Source: Fibrobacter sp. UWB16
GTDB taxonomy: Bacteria; Fibrobacterota; Fibrobacteria; Fibrobacterales; Fibrobacteraceae
DNA: 64,000 nt
Assembly: GCF_900215325.1 (NCBI RefSeq)
Contig: NZ_OCMS01000002.1
Span: forward strand, 744,001 to 808,000
Reading direction: 5' to 3'
Positions 62,867 through 64,000 of this stretch are shown one piece after another. Position 1 is the stretch's first letter; each line of letters opens with the position of its first letter. The notes beneath the pieces were generated by a model. It was given only the letters and a program-made list of their open reading frames with translations, had not been told where the DNA came from and did no database searches. A program made the position numbers and the translations under genes.

Positions 62867-63328
62867 ATGGCAGTCGATAAAGCGACAAAAGAACAGGATG
62901 AACTTGAACTTTATCAGATTGATGATAAAGCGATTGTGCCATTCTTCCAGAAACATCTGGAAGAGTTGCGGCAGTTCATTCACGATCATCAGTGCAATGA
63001 TCATCTTTGCTTATTGGTATTGCTAAAGCAGTTTATTCGTACTTACCGCATGCCGTTCAACATGCAGCGCTATATGGAAGTCCAGAGAACTTTCATCCAG
63101 CGTTCTTTGCATGACAAAATCCAGGACCGCCAGCAGGCCGTGAGCCACTGGATTCAGGAATTTGCCGGTCGCCATCGTAACCGTATGATCCAGCTGCAGT
63201 GCCTTTACCTTGATAGAGTCAAGGATCGCCTGCTACCTGAAATCGAAAAGCTGCTCGAAAACCGGATCGACCACCTGCAAGAAAAACTCGACGAAAACAA
63301 GAATCAGAATCAAAACCAGAATCAATAA
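62867..63328 (+). CDS. helical hypothetical protein
   Basis: 153 residues, almost entirely charged amphipathic helix with many Arg, Lys and Gln, no signal peptide. The end repeats NQNQNQ. No family was recognised. It starts 27 nt after the U32 gene and is followed by a good terminator, so it is probably the last gene of that transcript. Coding character is supported by codon bias. Confidence 0.68.
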   Translation: MAVDKATKEQDELELYQIDDKAIVPFFQKHLEELRQFIHDHQCNDHLCLLVLLKQFIRTYRMPFNMQRYMEVQRTFIQRSLHDKIQDRQQAVSHWIQEFAGRHRNRMIQLQCLYLDRVKDRLLPEIEKLLENRIDHLQEKLDENKNQNQNQNQ

Positions 63329-63350
63329 AGATTTGTTTGATTAAAAAATT

Positions 63351-63380
63351 AAGCCGCGCTTTTGAAAGGCGCGGCATTTC
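63351..63380. terminator. terminator between convergent genes
   Basis: GCCGCGC-ttttgaaag-GCGCGGC stem followed by ATTTCGTTT. It may end both the 62867 gene (plus) and the M23 gene (minus). Confidence 0.75.
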
Positions 63381-63420
63381 GTTTGATGAACTTCTGACCT
63401 TTGAAGGCTACTGGGGCTGC

Positions 63421-64000
63421 TTACGAGCAGCGGAGCACTTGGCCTGGGCGGATTTTTTCGGACTTGAGGTTGTTCAGGCGCTTGATGTGTTCGACAGATG
63501 TGCCATACTTGTGGGCAATCTTGCCAAGGCAATCGCCGCGGCGGACCTTGTAAAACTTGCTCTTGCCGATTTCCCTTTGGTAGGCGGCTTCGACTTCTTG
63601 AAGTTTATCTGTATCAAGCGTGACGGAAATATCTCTGAAAGTGCCTTCGGCAAAGTCGTAGACTGTTTCAGGATTGATGTACACGCCGTTGTAGCGCATT
63701 TCGAAGTGCAAGTGGGCGCCGAACGAGCGACCTGAGTTGCCTCCAACGCCAATCGTATCGCCGGCCTGGAGTTCATCGCCGACCTTGACCTTCCAGCGTT
63801 CAAGATGGGCGTAAAGCGTTGTAAGACCGTTGCCGTGGTCCAAGATCACGTAGCGGCCATAACCCTTGCGGCGGCCCTGGTTGCGGACTTTGACGACCTT
63901 GCCTGCAAAAGCGGCAACGATTGTGCGGTCTTCACCGTGGCAGAGACCGAGGTCTACACCGCGATGCATGCGGTGCTTGCGCGGACCGTAATGACCTGCA
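63421..64000 (-). CDS. M23 peptidase with LysM domain (5' end outside the window)
   Basis: Partial: the frame is open to the window edge, and codons before the first Met (GHYGPRKHR) continue the M23 start GPRKHRMHRGVD. Visible are HRGVDLGL (metal His), the H-x-H motif GAHLHFEMRYNG, and a C-terminal LysM domain (YKVRRGDCLGKIAHKYGTS...IRPGQVL). M23 proteins cleave or bind peptidoglycan and LysM binds it, so it acts in the periplasm. The His/Asp metal site is complete as far as seen. Confidence 0.9.
   Translation of the reverse strand, partial: AGHYGPRKHRMHRGVDLGLCHGEDRTIVAAFAGKVVKVRNQGRRKGYGRYVILDHGNGLTTLYAHLERWKVKVGDELQAGDTIGVGGNSGRSFGAHLHFEMRYNGVYINPETVYDFAEGTFRDISVTLDTDKLQEVEAAYQREIGKSKFYKVRRGDCLGKIAHKYGTSVEHIKRLNNLKSEKIRPGQVLRCS

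Overview
The window looks like chromosome of a rumen or gut Fibrobacter (Fibrobacterota), probably close to F. succinogenes. Evidence: a lipoprotein with two FISUMP (F. succinogenes major paralogous) domains plus a broken FISUMP remnant; many lipoproteins with poly-Ser tracts after the lipobox cysteine; a family 8 glycoside hydrolase; a lexA gene with the TGCCC-N4-GTGCA box type described for F. succinogenes inside its promoter; and many short structured intergenic repeats. No phage, plasmid, insertion sequence or CRISPR array was found. The window is mostly ordinary core chromosome with some lineage-specific surface genes.

Layout. 1-9.9 kb: gdhA, a GGDEF/EAL protein, a TatD-type nuclease, a GreA/GreB-type factor, the FISUMP remnant and lipoprotein, and a DUF2062-DUF1015 fusion. 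10-15.5 kb: lepA with a signal-peptidase-like gene (both minus), a secreted cyclophilin with a histone-H1-like Lys/Ala/Pro-rich zinc protein (both plus), and lexA (minus). 15.6-20.1 kb: tRNA-Pro(UGG), a two-domain lipoprotein, a DUF486 membrane protein, divergent DUF4416 and glutaminyl cyclase genes, and the tmRNA gene with an unusual 5' duplication. 20.3-25 kb: an acidic small protein, a secreted GH8 enzyme, and a minus-strand three-gene unit of two related Ser-rich lipoproteins and a radical SAM/SPASM protein. 25.4-27.6 kb: ilvB-ilvN. 28-35.2 kb: an envelope gene cluster around an MBOAT acyltransferase, then smc. 35.4-41.4 kb: EamA transporter, lipoprotein, zinc-ribbon membrane protein, DXS-type enzyme, alpha/beta hydrolase, rhodanese lipoprotein. 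41.4-46.6 kb: riboflavin genes ribD, ribE, ribBA, ribH and nusB, interrupted by one secreted-protein gene. 46.6-53.2 kb: a DUF2723 membrane protein and three family-2 glycosyltransferases. 53.3-57.5 kb: a small Trm112-like protein, a FimV-like acidic TPR protein and PilT. 57.6-64 kb: a divergent pair (carbohydrate-binding-domain lipoprotein and Wzi-like outer-membrane protein), a U32 protein, a helical hypothetical protein, and an M23/LysM peptidase cut by the right edge.

How genes work together. The rib genes cover most of riboflavin synthesis. ilvBN is the first step of branched-chain amino acid synthesis. The DUF2723/GT2 group probably makes or transfers lipid-linked sugars. PilT and the FimV-like protein suggest type IV pilus function. 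The rSAM/lipoprotein unit is the best candidate for an undescribed system: two paralogous lipoproteins share their N-terminal region, a short internal motif and a short C-terminal motif, and the second overlaps the maturase start by ATGA.

Regulation. An octamer TAnnTTT(G/A/T/C), like the Bacteroidota -7 element, precedes many genes and both stable RNAs. In several cases it lies only 4-6 nt before the start codon without a Shine-Dalgarno sequence, suggesting leaderless mRNAs. Intergenic regions carry a modular repeat family (GTCAT(T/C)CTGA...ATCCAGTTA) whose stems covary between copies. All functional calls come from reading motifs by eye; no database search was run.
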